A stretch of 64,000 nt of DNA from positions 434,001 to 498,000 of the forward strand of contig NZ_VIRN01000037.1 of assembly GCF_008107725.1 (NCBI RefSeq), in the 5' to 3' direction. A model generated the notes under the pieces. The model was not told the origin of the DNA. It saw only the letters and a list, made by a program, of their open reading frames with translations, and made no database searches. Source of the stretch: Marinobacter sp. BW6 (GTDB lineage: Bacteria; Pseudomonadota; Gammaproteobacteria; Pseudomonadales; Oleiphilaceae). Shown here in pieces: positions 8,889 to 18,551 of this stretch (position 1 is its first letter; each line of letters opens with the position of its first letter). Position numbers and translations under genes: made by a program.

Positions 8889-10319
8889 ATGAGCACAGTA
8901 AATGCAAACCTGACATACAACTACAAGGTGGTGAGACAATTCGCCATCATGACAGTGGTATGGGGTATTGTAGGTATGGCGCTGGGTGTGCTGATTGCAG
9001 CACAGCTGGTCTGGCCGTCCCTCAACCTCGACCTGCCCTTTACCCACTTCGGCCGTCTGCGGCCGCTGCATACCAACGCCGTCATTTTCGGCTTTGGTGG
9101 AAGTGCCTTGTTCGCTACCTCCTACTACGTGGTGCAGCGCACCTGTCAGGCCCGTCTGATTTCCGATGGTCTGGCGTCGTTCACCTTCTGGGGCTGGCAA
9201 GCGATCATTGTCTCGGCAGCCATTACACTGCCGCTCGGCCTTACCTCTTCCAAGGAATATGCCGAACTGGAATGGCCCATCGATATTGCCATCGCCATAG
9301 TCTGGGTGACCTACGCACTGGTGTTCTTCGGAACCGTGACGAAGCGCAGTACTCCGCACATCTACGTGGCCAACTGGTTCTACGGCGCCTTCATCATTAC
9401 GGTTGCGTGTCTGCATATCGGCAACAACATGGCGCTGCCCGCCAGTGCTTTCAAGTCCTACTCTGCTTACGCGGGCGTTACCGATGCCATGATGCAGTGG
9501 TGGTACGGCCATAACGCGGTAGGTTTCTTCCTGACCGCCGGCTTCCTGGGCATGATGTACTACTTCGTTCCCAAGCAGGCCAACCGTCCGGTTTACTCCT
9601 ATCGTCTGTCGATCGTCCACTTCTGGGCCCTGATCGCGACCTACGTATGGGCCGGTGGCCACCACCTGCACTACTCTGCCCTGCCAGACTGGGCACAGAC
9701 AGCAGGTATGGTTATGTCCCTGATTCTGCTCGCACCTTCCTGGGGCGGCATGATCAACGGCATGATGACCCTGTCGGGCGCATGGCACAAACTGCGCACT
9801 GACCCGATTCTGCGCTTCCTGGTGGTTTCCCTGTCGTTCTACGGCATGTCCACCTTCGAAGGTCCCATGATGTCCATCAAGACCGTAAACGCGCTGTCTC
9901 ACAACACAGACTGGACCATCGGCCACGTTCACTCCGGTGCCCTTGGCTGGGTTGCAATGATCAGTATCGGCGCGGTTTACCACCTGATTCCCAAACTTTG
10001 GGGTGTTCAGGCCATGTTCAGCACGTCCCTGATCAACGCGCACTTCTGGCTCGCAACCGTCGGCACCGTCCTGTACATCGTTGCCATGTGGGTTAACGGC
10101 ATCATGCAAGGTCTTATGTGGCGCGCAGTCAACCAGGACGGCACCCTGACCTACAGCTTTGTAGAAGCACTGGAGGCCTCTTACCCGGGTTACTTCGTTC
10201 GCTTCCTTGGCGGCGTCATCTTCCTGTCCGGCATGCTGATCATGGCTTACAACGTGTACATGACTGTTCGCCAGAAAGATGCGGTTGCGCAGGACAACGC
10301 GGCAACACAGCCGGCGTAA
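8889..10319 (+). CDS. ccoN: cbb3-type cytochrome c oxidase catalytic subunit I
   Basis: CcoN is the catalytic subunit of the high-affinity cbb3 terminal oxidase, holding haem b and the haem b3-CuB centre in the inner membrane. The 476-residue protein is polytopic and shows the conserved histidine segments [46 protein letters not shown] and [14 protein letters not shown], the last including low-spin and high-spin haem ligands. Length equals the family norm. It opens the ccoNOQP operon behind tandem FNR-like boxes, so expression is probably raised under low oxygen. A very long antisense open frame opposite it is a shadow. Confidence 0.98.
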   Translation: MSTVNANLTYNYKVVRQFAIMTVVWGIVGMALGVLIAAQLVWPSLNLDLPFTHFGRLRPLHTNAVIFGFGGSALFATSYYVVQRTCQARLISDGLASFTFWGWQAIIVSAAITLPLGLTSSKEYAELEWPIDIAIAIVWVTYALVFFGTVTKRSTPHIYVANWFYGAFIITVACLHIGNNMALPASAFKSYSAYAGVTDAMMQWWYGHNAVGFFLTAGFLGMMYYFVPKQANRPVYSYRLSIVHFWALIATYVWAGGHHLHYSALPDWAQTAGMVMSLILLAPSWGGMINGMMTLSGAWHKLRTDPILRFLVVSLSFYGMSTFEGPMMSIKTVNALSHNTDWTIGHVHSGALGWVAMISIGAVYHLIPKLWGVQAMFSTSLINAHFWLATVGTVLYIVAMWVNGIMQGLMWRAVNQDGTLTYSFVEALEASYPGYFVRFLGGVIFLSGMLIMAYNVYMTVRQKDAVAQDNAATQPA

Positions 10320-10334
10320 CGGGAGAGAGATCAG

Positions 10335-10943
10335 ATGAAACACGAAATAGTTGAAAAGAACCTTGGTCTGATGATCGTACTGATCGTCCTGACCATCAGC
10401 GGTGGTTTTCTCGCCGAAGTAGTGCCCCTGTTCTTCCTGAAGGAAACCAATGAGCCGGTTGAGGGCCTCGAGCCCCTGTCGGCCCTGGAACTGGAAGGCC
10501 GGGACATCTACATCCGCGAAGGCTGCCACGTGTGTCATACCCAGCAGATCCGCCCGTTCCGTGCGGAGACTGAGCGGTATGGTCACTACTCCGTTGCGGG
10601 CGAGTTCGTATATGACCGTCCGTTCCTGTGGGGTTCCAAGCGCACCGGTCCGGATCTGGCCCGCGTAGGCGGCCGGTACTCGGACGCCTGGCAGCGCCAG
10701 CACCTTTATAATCCGCGCAGCGTGGTGCCAGAGTCGAACATGCCGGCCTTCCCATGGCTGTTCGAAGATCAGGTAGATCACTCCAAGACCGCCGCAAAGA
10801 TGGAGACTCTCCAGACACTGGGCGTGCCCTACACCGATGAGCAGATTGCAGAAGCATCTGCCCAGGTAGAAGGCAAATTCGAAATCGAGGCTCTGGTCGC
10901 GTACCTGCAACAGCTGGGTACCGTGATTTCAGACAAACGGTGA
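10335..10943 (+). CDS. ccoO: cbb3-type cytochrome c oxidase monohaem subunit II
   Basis: CcoO is the membrane-anchored monohaem cytochrome c subunit that passes electrons from CcoP to CcoN. The 202-residue protein has one N-terminal transmembrane helix (residues 12-34) and a periplasmic cytochrome domain with the haem motif C64-H-V-C67-H68 ([14 protein letters not shown]). The distal methionine is probably in [10 protein letters not shown]. The ATG at 10335 follows ccoN by 15 bases with a GGGAGAGA ribosome binding site. Length and motifs are standard for the family. Confidence 0.98.
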   Translation: MKHEIVEKNLGLMIVLIVLTISGGFLAEVVPLFFLKETNEPVEGLEPLSALELEGRDIYIREGCHVCHTQQIRPFRAETERYGHYSVAGEFVYDRPFLWGSKRTGPDLARVGGRYSDAWQRQHLYNPRSVVPESNMPAFPWLFEDQVDHSKTAAKMETLQTLGVPYTDEQIAEASAQVEGKFEIEALVAYLQQLGTVISDKR

Positions 10944-10947
10944 ACCC

Positions 10948-11133
10948 ATGGATATTAATGAGTTACGCGGCATTCACACACTTCTGGTAATGGCGGTTTT
11001 CCTTGGAATCGTCTGGTGGGCCTACAGCGCCCACCGCAAGAAGGCCAACGACGAGGCAGCACACCTGCCCTTCGAGGATGACGACGTGGAAAAGCGTACG
11101 CTCGAACAGGAAAAAACGGAGAATAAAGAATGA
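10948..11133 (+). CDS. ccoQ: cbb3-type cytochrome oxidase small subunit CcoQ
   Basis: A 61-residue single-span membrane protein in the ccoQ position. Residues 10-27 form the hydrophobic helix (LLVMAVFLGIVWWAYSAH) and the rest is a charged cytoplasmic tail. CcoQ helps stabilise CcoP in the cbb3 complex. It begins 5 bases after the ccoO stop and its TGA stop overlaps the ccoP ATG (ATGA), indicating translational coupling. Sequence conservation in CcoQ is low, so the call rests on size, topology and position. Confidence 0.93.
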   Translation: MDINELRGIHTLLVMAVFLGIVWWAYSAHRKKANDEAAHLPFEDDDVEKRTLEQEKTENKE

Positions 11134-12020
11134 GTACCTTTTGGAGCATCTGGATCAGTGTGATCGTGCTCGGTACCGTTTTCGGCTGCTGGTGGCTGCT
11201 TTGGGCAACCCGCAAGAGCCAGACGACCGATACCGAAACCGACCGCACCATGGGCCATTCCTTTGATGGCATTGAGGAATACGATAACCCGCTGCCGAAG
11301 TGGTGGTTCTATCTATTCCTGGCGACCTGTATTTTTGCGCTTGGCTATCTGGCGCTGTATCCGGGTCTGGGCAACTGGAAGGGTCTGCTGGGCTGGACTG
11401 CCGTTAATCAGTGGGAAGCCGAGGTTGCCGAAGCTGAGGAGAAATACGGCCCGATCTACGCCCAGTATGGCCAGACTCCCGTTCCCGAGCTGGCCGAAAA
11501 CAGCGATGCCATGAAAATTGGCCAGCGTCTGTTTGCCAACAACTGTTCGGTCTGCCACGGTTCCGCGGCTCGCGGCCAGGTTGGCTTCCCCAACCTGACT
11601 GACGACGACTGGCTCTGGGGCGGAACACCTGAAGCAATCCTGGAAACCCTGCACAACGGTCGGATGGGTAACATGCCCGCCAAAGGCACTATGCCCAGCA
11701 TGACCAACGAGCAGGTAGACCAGGTTGTGAACTATGTCCTGAGCTTCAGTGGTCGGGAAAAAGACGCCGAAGCTGCCAAGGCAGGGGAACAGGTCTTCGC
11801 ACAGGCTTGTGTGGCCTGTCATGGCCCTGAGGGCAAGGGTATGCAGGCTTTGGGCGCGCCCAATCTGACCGACAACACCTGGCTCTATGGTTCAACCTAT
11901 GAATGGATCAAGGAGACCGTTATTAACGGTCGCCAGAACCAGATGCCTGCCCAGGATCGTCTGCTTTCAGAAGATCAGATTCAGATTCTAGCGGCTTACG
12001 TCTACAGCCTCTCGAACTGA
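11130..12020 (+). CDS. ccoP: cbb3-type cytochrome c oxidase dihaem subunit III
   Basis: CcoP is the dihaem cytochrome c subunit that receives electrons from soluble c-type cytochromes. The 296-residue protein has two N-terminal transmembrane helices (about 5-25 and 58-78, the layout of the longer CcoP type), then two cytochrome c domains with haem motifs C139-S-V-C-H143 and C227-V-A-C-H231. Repeats such as NLTDDDWLWGG and NLTDNTWLYGS mark the two related domains. It is the last gene of ccoNOQP and is followed by a GC-rich terminator hairpin. Confidence 0.98.
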   Translation: MSTFWSIWISVIVLGTVFGCWWLLWATRKSQTTDTETDRTMGHSFDGIEEYDNPLPKWWFYLFLATCIFALGYLALYPGLGNWKGLLGWTAVNQWEAEVAEAEEKYGPIYAQYGQTPVPELAENSDAMKIGQRLFANNCSVCHGSAARGQVGFPNLTDDDWLWGGTPEAILETLHNGRMGNMPAKGTMPSMTNEQVDQVVNYVLSFSGREKDAEAAKAGEQVFAQACVACHGPEGKGMQALGAPNLTDNTWLYGSTYEWIKETVINGRQNQMPAQDRLLSEDQIQILAAYVYSLSN

Positions 12021-12027
12021 GTCAGCC

Positions 12028-12059
12028 GGCCGGGGGATTAACCCCGGCCTGGTCTTTTC
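12028..12059 (+). terminator. Terminator after ccoP
   Basis: A perfect 8-bp stem, GGCCGGGG at 12028-12035 and CCCCGGCC at 12042-12049, with a 6-base loop, is followed by TGGTCTTTTCA. It lies just after the ccoP stop and looks like a Rho-independent terminator with a short U run, so read-through into the assembly genes may be partial. Confidence 0.75.
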
Positions 12060-12097
12060 AACCCTGTGTCTGCGATGCGGGCACAGGCTTGAAAAGA
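12053..12097. repeat. Long imperfect inverted repeat between ccoP and ccoG
   Basis: The arms TCTTTTCAACCCTGTG (12053-12068) and CACAGGCTTGAAAAGA (12082-12097) are complementary at 15 of 16 positions around a 13-base centre that can itself pair further. The element overlaps the T run of the ccoP terminator. It could be a bidirectional terminator, an mRNA-stabilising hairpin or an operator; nothing in the sequence decides between these. Confidence 0.7.
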
Positions 12098-12149
12098 TCA
12101 ACAGCCTAGAAGCCTGTTGCCCCGCATTACCATTTTCCAGGAGGTAACG

Positions 12150-13580
12150 ATGAGCAGTGAGATTCCGGTCAAACAGGTTGACCCATCCTCTGACCCCTCC
12201 GACAACAACAATAAATCCGGAACCGTCGAGTTATACGCCAGCCGCAAAAAAATTTACGTCAAGGAAGTTAAAGGCTTCTTTCAGCGCATCCGGAACGTCA
12301 GCCTGACGTTGCTGATGGGCATGTACTTTGCCTTTGTCTGGTTCACCCTGGACGGACAACCACTGATTCATTTTGACCTTCCTGCCCGTGAGTTCCATTT
12401 GTACGGAGCGACCTTCTACCCGAAAGATTTCATTCTGCTCTCGGGAATGCTGATTATTTGCGCCTTCGGCCTGTTTTTCATTACCACGCTATTTGGTCGG
12501 GTCTGGTGTGGCTACACCTGCCCCCAGACTGTCTGGACCTTCATTTTCATGTGGGTTGAGGAACGTATCGAAGGCAGCCGAAACAAGCGGATGAAGCTGG
12601 ACAAAGCTCCCAGCTCGGCAACCAAGATCGCCAAGAAATCCGCCAAGCATGGAGTCTGGCTCCTGATCGCCCTGGCTACCGGCCTCACCTTTGTCGGCTA
12701 CTTCTATCCGATCCGGGAACTGATCGCAGACCTGTTCACCTTGCAGGCCAATGGCTGGGCCTATTTCTGGGTTGCCTTCTTCACGGTCGCCACCTACCTC
12801 AATGCAGGCTGGATGCGTGAGCAGGTTTGTCTGTATATGTGCCCCTATGCCCGCTTCCAATCCGTGATGTTTGACCCCAATACCCGTGTGGTCTCCTACG
12901 ATCCCAACCGCGGCGAGCCCCGGGGCGGCCGGAAGAAAGGTGTGGATCCGGCGGAGGCCGGGCTGGGCGACTGCATCGACTGTGGCCAGTGCGTTCAGGT
13001 ATGCCCAACGGGCATTGATATCAGGGACGGCCTCCAGTACGAATGTATCGGCTGCGCCCTGTGCATTGATGCCTGTGACGAAATCATGGACAAGATGAAT
13101 TACCCGAGAGGGCTGATCCGCTACACCACAGAAAATGAACTGGAAGGCAAGACCTCGAAGCTCCTGCGACCAAGAACCTTTGGCTATGGGGCAGTCCTGT
13201 CCTTGATGATTGCGGCGATTATTTTCACGATCGCCACGCGTGTGCCGGCCCAGATGGACGCCCTTCGCGATCGGGGGGCCTTGTACAGCTTCAATGGCGA
13301 GGGGCGCATTGAGAACTCCTACACGCTGAAAATTGCCAATATGACAGAGGTCCCCCAGACCTTCACTCTGGCAGTGACTGGCCTGGACGGTATCCGGATC
13401 CTCACTGACACCTCGGTAACCGTTGAAAGTGGTGAAAACCGCTCATTGCCAACCGTTGTCGACGTGCCGCCGGAATCCATTACCGAATCCAACAACGATA
13501 TCCTGTTCAGGGCACAATCCGAGATTGATTCTTCGTTGAGTCTTGAAACTGAAAGCCGATTTGTCGGTCCAACGCGCTGA
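12150..13580 (+). CDS. ccoG: cbb3 oxidase assembly protein, ferredoxin-type cupric reductase
   Basis: CcoG (FixG/RdxA) is a membrane-bound polyferredoxin needed for cbb3 oxidase assembly, thought to reduce Cu(II) for delivery to CuB. The 476-residue protein has about five transmembrane helices, a conserved RVWCGYTCPQTVWTFIFMW segment, a second cysteine pair at CLYMCPYARFQ, and two [4Fe-4S] motifs in CIDCGQCVQVCPTGIDI and CIGCALCIDACDEIM. The C-terminal part is an Ig-like periplasmic domain. The ATG at 12150 has a perfect AGGAGGT ribosome binding site; an in-frame TTG at 12117 is rejected. It opens the ccoGHIS assembly operon. Confidence 0.97.
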   Translation: MSSEIPVKQVDPSSDPSDNNNKSGTVELYASRKKIYVKEVKGFFQRIRNVSLTLLMGMYFAFVWFTLDGQPLIHFDLPAREFHLYGATFYPKDFILLSGMLIICAFGLFFITTLFGRVWCGYTCPQTVWTFIFMWVEERIEGSRNKRMKLDKAPSSATKIAKKSAKHGVWLLIALATGLTFVGYFYPIRELIADLFTLQANGWAYFWVAFFTVATYLNAGWMREQVCLYMCPYARFQSVMFDPNTRVVSYDPNRGEPRGGRKKGVDPAEAGLGDCIDCGQCVQVCPTGIDIRDGLQYECIGCALCIDACDEIMDKMNYPRGLIRYTTENELEGKTSKLLRPRTFGYGAVLSLMIAAIIFTIATRVPAQMDALRDRGALYSFNGEGRIENSYTLKIANMTEVPQTFTLAVTGLDGIRILTDTSVTVESGENRSLPTVVDVPPESITESNNDILFRAQSEIDSSLSLETESRFVGPTR

Positions 13581-13624
13581 TTTCCGATCACGCGGATCTG
13601 ACCGTTTATGCGAGACACTGATTT

Positions 13625-14140
13625 ATGACAGCTGAAACACCTGTAGCACCCTGGTACCGCCAGCCCTGGTTCTGGTTCCTGCTGATTTTCCCGGGCGCAT
13701 CGATCATTTATTGCGCTATCGCAATCACTATCGCAATCAACACAGAAAATGCGATGGTAACCGACGACTGGTCCAAGGAAGGCCGAGGGATCAACATGTC
13801 CATCGCGCGGGACCAGAAAGCCGTCGATCTTGGCATGGAGGCGCAGATTGATTTTCAGAGCCGGAACGTCACCGTCAACCTGAACACCGTTGAAGGCCCG
13901 GCGGATTTCCCGTATCTGATTCTTAACCTGTTCCATCCAACGCTTTCGGACAAGGACCGTACCGTCCAGTTCCAGCAGGTCGCCCCCGGTCGCTTCGCCG
14001 GCAAGCTCCACAATGACATCGACGGCCGCTGGTACTATGACCTCCGCGGCCCGGCCAACGAGTGGCGACTCAAGGGCGAAGCCTGGTTACCCTCTGAAAG
14101 CGGCATTACGGTCAAGGCCGGGGAGTCTGCCCAAGGTTGA
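13625..14140 (+). CDS. ccoH: cbb3 oxidase assembly protein CcoH (FixH)
   Basis: A 171-residue single-span membrane protein with a periplasmic domain. The N-terminal segment PWYRQPWFWFLLIFPG is typical of FixH/CcoH, and the transmembrane helix covers residues 15-38. Features such as DDWSKEGRGIN and LFHPTLSDKDR occur in the family, which acts late in cbb3 assembly alongside CcoI and CcoS. It follows ccoG by 44 bases, and its TGA stop overlaps the TTG start of ccoI. Confidence 0.94.
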   Translation: MTAETPVAPWYRQPWFWFLLIFPGASIIYCAIAITIAINTENAMVTDDWSKEGRGINMSIARDQKAVDLGMEAQIDFQSRNVTVNLNTVEGPADFPYLILNLFHPTLSDKDRTVQFQQVAPGRFAGKLHNDIDGRWYYDLRGPANEWRLKGEAWLPSESGITVKAGESAQG

Positions 14141-16584
14141 CCAGCCTGGATTGTTTCCACTGCGGTGAACCGGCAGACGGTGAGCCGCCCATTACCCTTG
14201 AGCTCGATGGCACAACCCGCCATTTCTGCTGTCAGGGCTGCAAGGCGGTTTGTCAGACCATCCACAGCGAGGGACTGACCGGTTTTTATGATTTCCGGAC
14301 GAAACCGGCCGTCACACCGAAGCAGCTGACTAGCGCGGAAGTGAACCGCTTGAGGGAGCTTGATCATCCCCTGGTTCAGGAATCCTTTGTTGCACCGGTA
14401 AAAGGCGCGCAGGAAGCCCAGTTGCTGATCGGTGGTATTACCTGCGCGGCCTGTATCTGGCTGCTTGAAAACCATATGAAGCAACAGCCCGGTGTCGTCT
14501 CATTTTCAGTAAACCACACCACACAGCGGGCGCGGCTGGTCTGGGCCCAGGATCAGGCGCCGCTGAGCGACCTTCTGATTGCCATCCATGAGCTTGGCTA
14601 CACCGCCCGCCCCTATCAGGCAGACGAGGCGGAACAGGCCCTCAAGGCCGAGCACCGGTCCATGCTTATCAGGGTCGCCATCGCAGGCATAGGCTCCTTC
14701 CAGAGCATGATGCTGGCATTTCCCCTGTACTTCGAACTGGTCAATGACCTGTCACCGGAATTCGTCAGCTTTTTCCGCTGGTTCAGCCTGCTTGTAGCCA
14801 CCCCAGTCGTTATTTACAGCGCAGCCCCCTTTTTCCGCAATGCCCGCCGGGATATCCAGAGCCGGCACCTGACCATGGATGTGCCGGTTGCCATTGCAAT
14901 CGGGCTGGCCTACCTCGCCAGTGCCTGGGTAACCGTATTTGGCGGCGAGGAAGTCTATTTCGAGTCCGTATGCATGTTTACGTTCTTCCTGCTCCTGGGT
15001 CGGTATATCGAAGTTCAGGCCCGCTATCGTGCGGGCCTGACCGGTAACGCCCTTGCAGGGTTCCAGCCGACCGTTGCCACATTAGTGAACGGTGATGATA
15101 CGGACATTGTTCCGGCCCACCAGGTTCGGCCCGGCGATATCGTTCGGGTTCGGCCCGGTGAGACTCTGCCGGTGGATGGGGAGATCGTGCGGGGAGAGTC
15201 CACCCTGAACGAGGCTGCGTTGACGGGCGAGTATCTGCCCGAAACCCGCCATCCCGGAGACACGGTTCATGCCGGCAGTGTGAACGGCGAGAATCCTCTC
15301 GATGTCCGGGTGGTCAAGGCGGGCGCGCAAACGCGGCTTTCAGGCATTCTCCGGGTCCTGGACCGGGTGCAATCCGAAAAGCCCCAGGTCGCGATGATGG
15401 CCGACCGGATGGCGGGAAAATTTGTCGGACGGGTACTGATACTGGCGCCCGTAGTCTGGATAGGCTGGTGGCTGGCCGGCGCCGACAATGCCTTCGACAT
15501 CACCCTGTCGGTACTCGTGGTAACCTGCCCCTGTGCTTTGTCGCTGGCAACGCCAACCGCCATCACCTCTGCCACCGTCCGGCTGCGCCGCCTCGGGTTT
15601 CTCCCCACTCGGGGCCATACCCTGGAATCGATGAACACTATTGATACCGTGGTGTTCGACAAAACCGGAACATTGACCCGCGGAGAACTCAGTCTCACTG
15701 GCACAAATGTTGTCGGCAGTATGGATCAAGAGACCTGCCTGAAGCTCGCAGCCGGCCTCGAGAAGTATTCCGAGCATCCGATTGCCAAAGTATTCCACCG
15801 GAGAACCACTTCTGCAGTTGAACATGTGGCTAATCATGTCGGCGGGGGACTCTCCGGGCAGCTTGGAGACATGCGACTCTTTATCGGTCACCGGGGTTTC
15901 GTGGAAAAGCATACCGCTGCGCCAGCCCCACAGGCAGAACATCATCAGGGCATGGAGATCTGGCTCGCGTCAGACCGTGAATGGCTGGCCTGCTTCAGGC
16001 TCGACGACCAACCCCGGGATGACGCCCGCGCGGCCATCAAGGCTCTTCAGGAAGCCGGCATTCGCACTTTGTTGCTCAGTGGCGACCGGTCCGGTCATGT
16101 TCAGCAGGTGGCGGACATACTGGGAATAGACGAGGCCATCGGACAGGCATCTCCGGAAGAGAAGCTGGCCGTACTGCAGAAACTGGAATCTGAAGGCAGG
16201 CATATCATGATGGTCGGCGATGGGCTGAACGACCTGCCCTCCATGGCCGGCGCGGGAATCTCGGTTGCCATGGGCACAGCCGCAGACCTGACCCAACTGA
16301 AGGCCGATGCGGTTCTGCTGAACGGCCAGTTACTGCAATTGGTCGAGGCCCTGAAAACAAGCCGTCAGACCCGACGCATCATCCGGCAGAATCTCTGGTG
16401 GGCCCTTGCCTACAATGTCTGCGCGCTGCCCCTCGCGGCGGCCGGCATGGTACCTCCCTGGCTGGCAGCGATCGGCATGTCCCTCAGTTCCCTGGTGGTT
16501 GTGTTAAATGCGCTGAGACTTGGCAAAGCACCAAAGCAACCGGGTCAGCACAATCCGGCGGTTGGCGCCCAGGCCCTGTCCTGA
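14137..16584 (+). CDS. ccoI: Copper-transporting P1B-type ATPase for cbb3 assembly
   Basis: CcoI (FixI) pumps copper towards the periplasm for the cbb3 oxidase. The 815-residue protein begins with a cysteine-rich region (CFHCGEPAD, CCQGCKAVC), has a heavy-metal-associated domain with GGITCAACIW, and the P-type ATPase core: actuator motif LTGEYLP, the transmembrane CPC motif (TCPCALSLATPTAI), the phosphorylated aspartate in DKTGTLTRGE, the HP motif (SEHPIAK) and the hinge VGDGLNDLPSMA. The start is a TTG at 14137 overlapping the ccoH stop as TTGA, which suggests translational coupling. Order ccoGHIS is standard for gammaproteobacteria. Confidence 0.97.
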   Translation: MTSLDCFHCGEPADGEPPITLELDGTTRHFCCQGCKAVCQTIHSEGLTGFYDFRTKPAVTPKQLTSAEVNRLRELDHPLVQESFVAPVKGAQEAQLLIGGITCAACIWLLENHMKQQPGVVSFSVNHTTQRARLVWAQDQAPLSDLLIAIHELGYTARPYQADEAEQALKAEHRSMLIRVAIAGIGSFQSMMLAFPLYFELVNDLSPEFVSFFRWFSLLVATPVVIYSAAPFFRNARRDIQSRHLTMDVPVAIAIGLAYLASAWVTVFGGEEVYFESVCMFTFFLLLGRYIEVQARYRAGLTGNALAGFQPTVATLVNGDDTDIVPAHQVRPGDIVRVRPGETLPVDGEIVRGESTLNEAALTGEYLPETRHPGDTVHAGSVNGENPLDVRVVKAGAQTRLSGILRVLDRVQSEKPQVAMMADRMAGKFVGRVLILAPVVWIGWWLAGADNAFDITLSVLVVTCPCALSLATPTAITSATVRLRRLGFLPTRGHTLESMNTIDTVVFDKTGTLTRGELSLTGTNVVGSMDQETCLKLAAGLEKYSEHPIAKVFHRRTTSAVEHVANHVGGGLSGQLGDMRLFIGHRGFVEKHTAAPAPQAEHHQGMEIWLASDREWLACFRLDDQPRDDARAAIKALQEAGIRTLLLSGDRSGHVQQVADILGIDEAIGQASPEEKLAVLQKLESEGRHIMMVGDGLNDLPSMAGAGISVAMGTAADLTQLKADAVLLNGQLLQLVEALKTSRQTRRIIRQNLWWALAYNVCALPLAAAGMVPPWLAAIGMSLSSLVVVLNALRLGKAPKQPGQHNPAVGAQALS

Positions 16585-16621
16585 TACCGTAACCCTATAC
16601 TCTTTTTTGCGAGGTTTCGCC

Positions 16622-16882
16622 GTGCAAATCGTAATGTTCCTGGTACCGGTGATGCTCATCCTGGTGGCCCTGGGCATCGTGCTGTTTTCTTGGGCGGTCA
16701 AGAATGGTCAGTACGATGATCTCGAAGGCCCGGCCCATCGGATACTCTACGATGACGACAAGGACATGATCCCGGACGACGCTCGCACCGATAAACCGGC
16801 CGCACAGGAACAAACCTCGGAGCAAGCAGCTGAAGTCAACGAGGCCGCCCATCCGGATGAGGATAACCCTCGAAAAGGATGA
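16622..16882 (+). CDS. ccoS: cbb3-type cytochrome oxidase assembly protein CcoS
   Basis: CcoS is a small membrane protein needed to insert cofactors into CcoN. From the GTG at 16622 it has 86 residues: a transmembrane helix at about 3-24 (IVMFLVPVMLILVALGIVLF), then the family signature WAVKNGQYDDLEGPAHRILYDDD. The frame is open upstream to 16520, but that part overlaps ccoI and lacks similarity; GAGG about 8 bases before the GTG supports this start. The C-terminal 40 residues are acidic and variable. Its stop overlaps the next gene by 4 bases. Confidence 0.93.
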   Translation: MQIVMFLVPVMLILVALGIVLFSWAVKNGQYDDLEGPAHRILYDDDKDMIPDDARTDKPAAQEQTSEQAAEVNEAAHPDEDNPRKG

Positions 16883-17568
16883 CCCCTGAACTATACCTCA
16901 GCTACCCGAGTGCCTTCCTGATAGGACTGCTCGGCAGTACTCACTGCCTCGGCATGTGCGGCGGCATCAGCGCTTCCCTCTCTATGGCGCTGCCTGTGGG
17001 TCGGGGCTTCCGCTTCCGGCAAACGGTAATGCTTCTGGCCTTCAACTTCGGGCGCATCGGCAGTTATGTGCTGATTGCCACACTGGTCGCTCTGGCCAGT
17101 ACCTCGGCCGCCAGCCAGTGGACCATAGCGGGGCTCGTGCTTCGCACCCTGGCAGGGATACTGCTGATCTTCATGGGGCTATCCATGGGGCAATGGTGGC
17201 AGGGGATTCGCTACGTTGAACGTATCGGTGCTCCAATCTGGGCACGCCTTTCACCCCTGACCCGTCGCTTCCTGCCAGTGAATCACGGCGGACAGGCACT
17301 TGCCCTGGGGGCGCTCTGGGGCTGGCTGCCCTGCGGGTTGGTATACAGCACACTCGGGTGGGCGGCGTTGCAACCGACGGTTGGCTCGGCGGCGCTGACC
17401 ATGCTGTTTTTTGGGCTCGGCACCCTGCCCTCCATGCTGGCCACGGGTTTCGCGGCCAACTGGATCCGCGGCTTACAGGGCCACCAAGTGTTCCGTAAAG
17501 TGACCGGCGGCCTGCTTATCCTGTTCGGCCTCTGGACGCTGCCTTTCCTGCATCTGGCCGGGCACTAG
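16879..17568 (+). CDS. TauE/SafE-like membrane protein at the end of the cco locus
   Basis: This 229-residue polytopic inner-membrane protein belongs to the UreH/DsbD-like TauE/SafE group. The motif [15 protein letters not shown] near the N-terminus and [21 protein letters not shown] near residue 150 are conserved cysteine-containing membrane segments, suggesting metal or thiol handling. Members follow ccoS in several gammaproteobacteria, so a role in copper supply or assembly of the oxidase is plausible but inferred. It overlaps ccoS by 4 bases, and its TAG stop shares a palindromic CTAG with the stop of convergent ttcA. Confidence 0.85.
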   Translation: MTPELYLSYPSAFLIGLLGSTHCLGMCGGISASLSMALPVGRGFRFRQTVMLLAFNFGRIGSYVLIATLVALASTSAASQWTIAGLVLRTLAGILLIFMGLSMGQWWQGIRYVERIGAPIWARLSPLTRRFLPVNHGGQALALGALWGWLPCGLVYSTLGWAALQPTVGSAALTMLFFGLGTLPSMLATGFAANWIRGLQGHQVFRKVTGGLLILFGLWTLPFLHLAGH

Positions 17569-18494
17569 ATATTCAGAACGTCCAGGCGCCCAAAGTCGGG
17601 CGCCGCCTCTGGTTCTGCAGTCTGTGCAGACTGGCGTTTGCCACCCAGGCGCTTGCCCTCGCGGAAATCATAAAGGTCAGTATCTGCCAGATGTGAGGGC
17701 TCCACATTGCACATGGCGCGGAACATGGTCTCCAGGCGACCGGGGTGTTGCTTGTCCCAGCTTTGAAACATGTCCTTGATAACCTGACGCTGAAGGTTCT
17801 CCTGGGAACCACACAGGTTGCAGGGGATGATGGGGAACTCTCGAAGACCCGCATAGCGGGCGATATCTTTTTCCCGGCTGTACGCCAAGGGTCGGATAAC
17901 CGTGTTGCGGCCATCGTCACTGTGCAGAACCGGCGGCATGGACTTCAGCTTGCCGCCGTAGAACATGTTCAGAAACAGGGTTTCCAGAAGATCGTCCCGG
18001 TGATGGCCGAGGGCAATCTTGGTAACTCCGTGCTCCTCTGCGAAATTATAGAGAATTCCACGGCGTAGCCGGCTACACAGACCGCAGGTAGTCTTCCCTT
18101 CCGGAACTTTTTCCTTAACAATACTGTAAGTGTCCTTCTCGATAATGTGATACTCGATACCCATGGAGGATAGATATTCGGGCAACACCTCTTCCGGAAA
18201 GCCGGGCTGCTTCTGGTCAAGGTTGACGGCAATCAGCTCGAACGAAACCGGGGCGCTCTTCTGCAGGTTGAGCAGAATATCGAGCATGGCGTAGGAGTCC
18301 TTGCCGCCGCTGAGGCAGCACATGACTTTGTCGCCGGCTTCAATCATCGAGAAATCGGCAATCGCCTGCCCGACTTCGCGGCGCAGACGTTTTTGCAGCT
18401 TGTTCAACTCCAGTTTCTGGCGGCGCTCCCGCTCTGGATTGAGGAACTGTTCGGAACTGGCGATCATTGCTTCGGACATACCAACTACGTTCAT
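17565..18494 (-). CDS. ttcA: tRNA 2-thiocytidine(32) synthetase TtcA
   Basis: TtcA thiolates cytidine 32 of certain tRNAs using a [4Fe-4S] cluster and ATP. The 309-residue protein has the PP-loop ATP-binding motif [10 protein letters not shown], the conserved [10 protein letters not shown] and [13 protein letters not shown] cysteine pairs, and the block [41 protein letters not shown] near the N-terminus matches E. coli TtcA closely. The open frame runs upstream to 18908 but crosses the divergent TetR gene; I chose the ATG at 18494, with 18479 as an alternative. In enterics ttcA sits near fnr; here no fnr homologue is next to it. Confidence 0.95.
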   Translation of the reverse strand: MNVVGMSEAMIASSEQFLNPERERRQKLELNKLQKRLRREVGQAIADFSMIEAGDKVMCCLSGGKDSYAMLDILLNLQKSAPVSFELIAVNLDQKQPGFPEEVLPEYLSSMGIEYHIIEKDTYSIVKEKVPEGKTTCGLCSRLRRGILYNFAEEHGVTKIALGHHRDDLLETLFLNMFYGGKLKSMPPVLHSDDGRNTVIRPLAYSREKDIARYAGLREFPIIPCNLCGSQENLQRQVIKDMFQSWDKQHPGRLETMFRAMCNVEPSHLADTDLYDFREGKRLGGKRQSAQTAEPEAAPDFGRLDVLNI

Positions 18495-18551
18495 AAGGCA
18501 AGTGGACGTGGGATTATACGCGTCACATGGATTCAGGGACAGGATACCGAC

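Noticed and set aside
8703-10910. 735-residue open frame on the minus strand opposite ccoN and ccoO
   Set aside because: It lies antisense to two certain oxidase genes, is rich in His/Gln/Gly as expected for a reversed membrane-protein frame, and has no recognisable domain.
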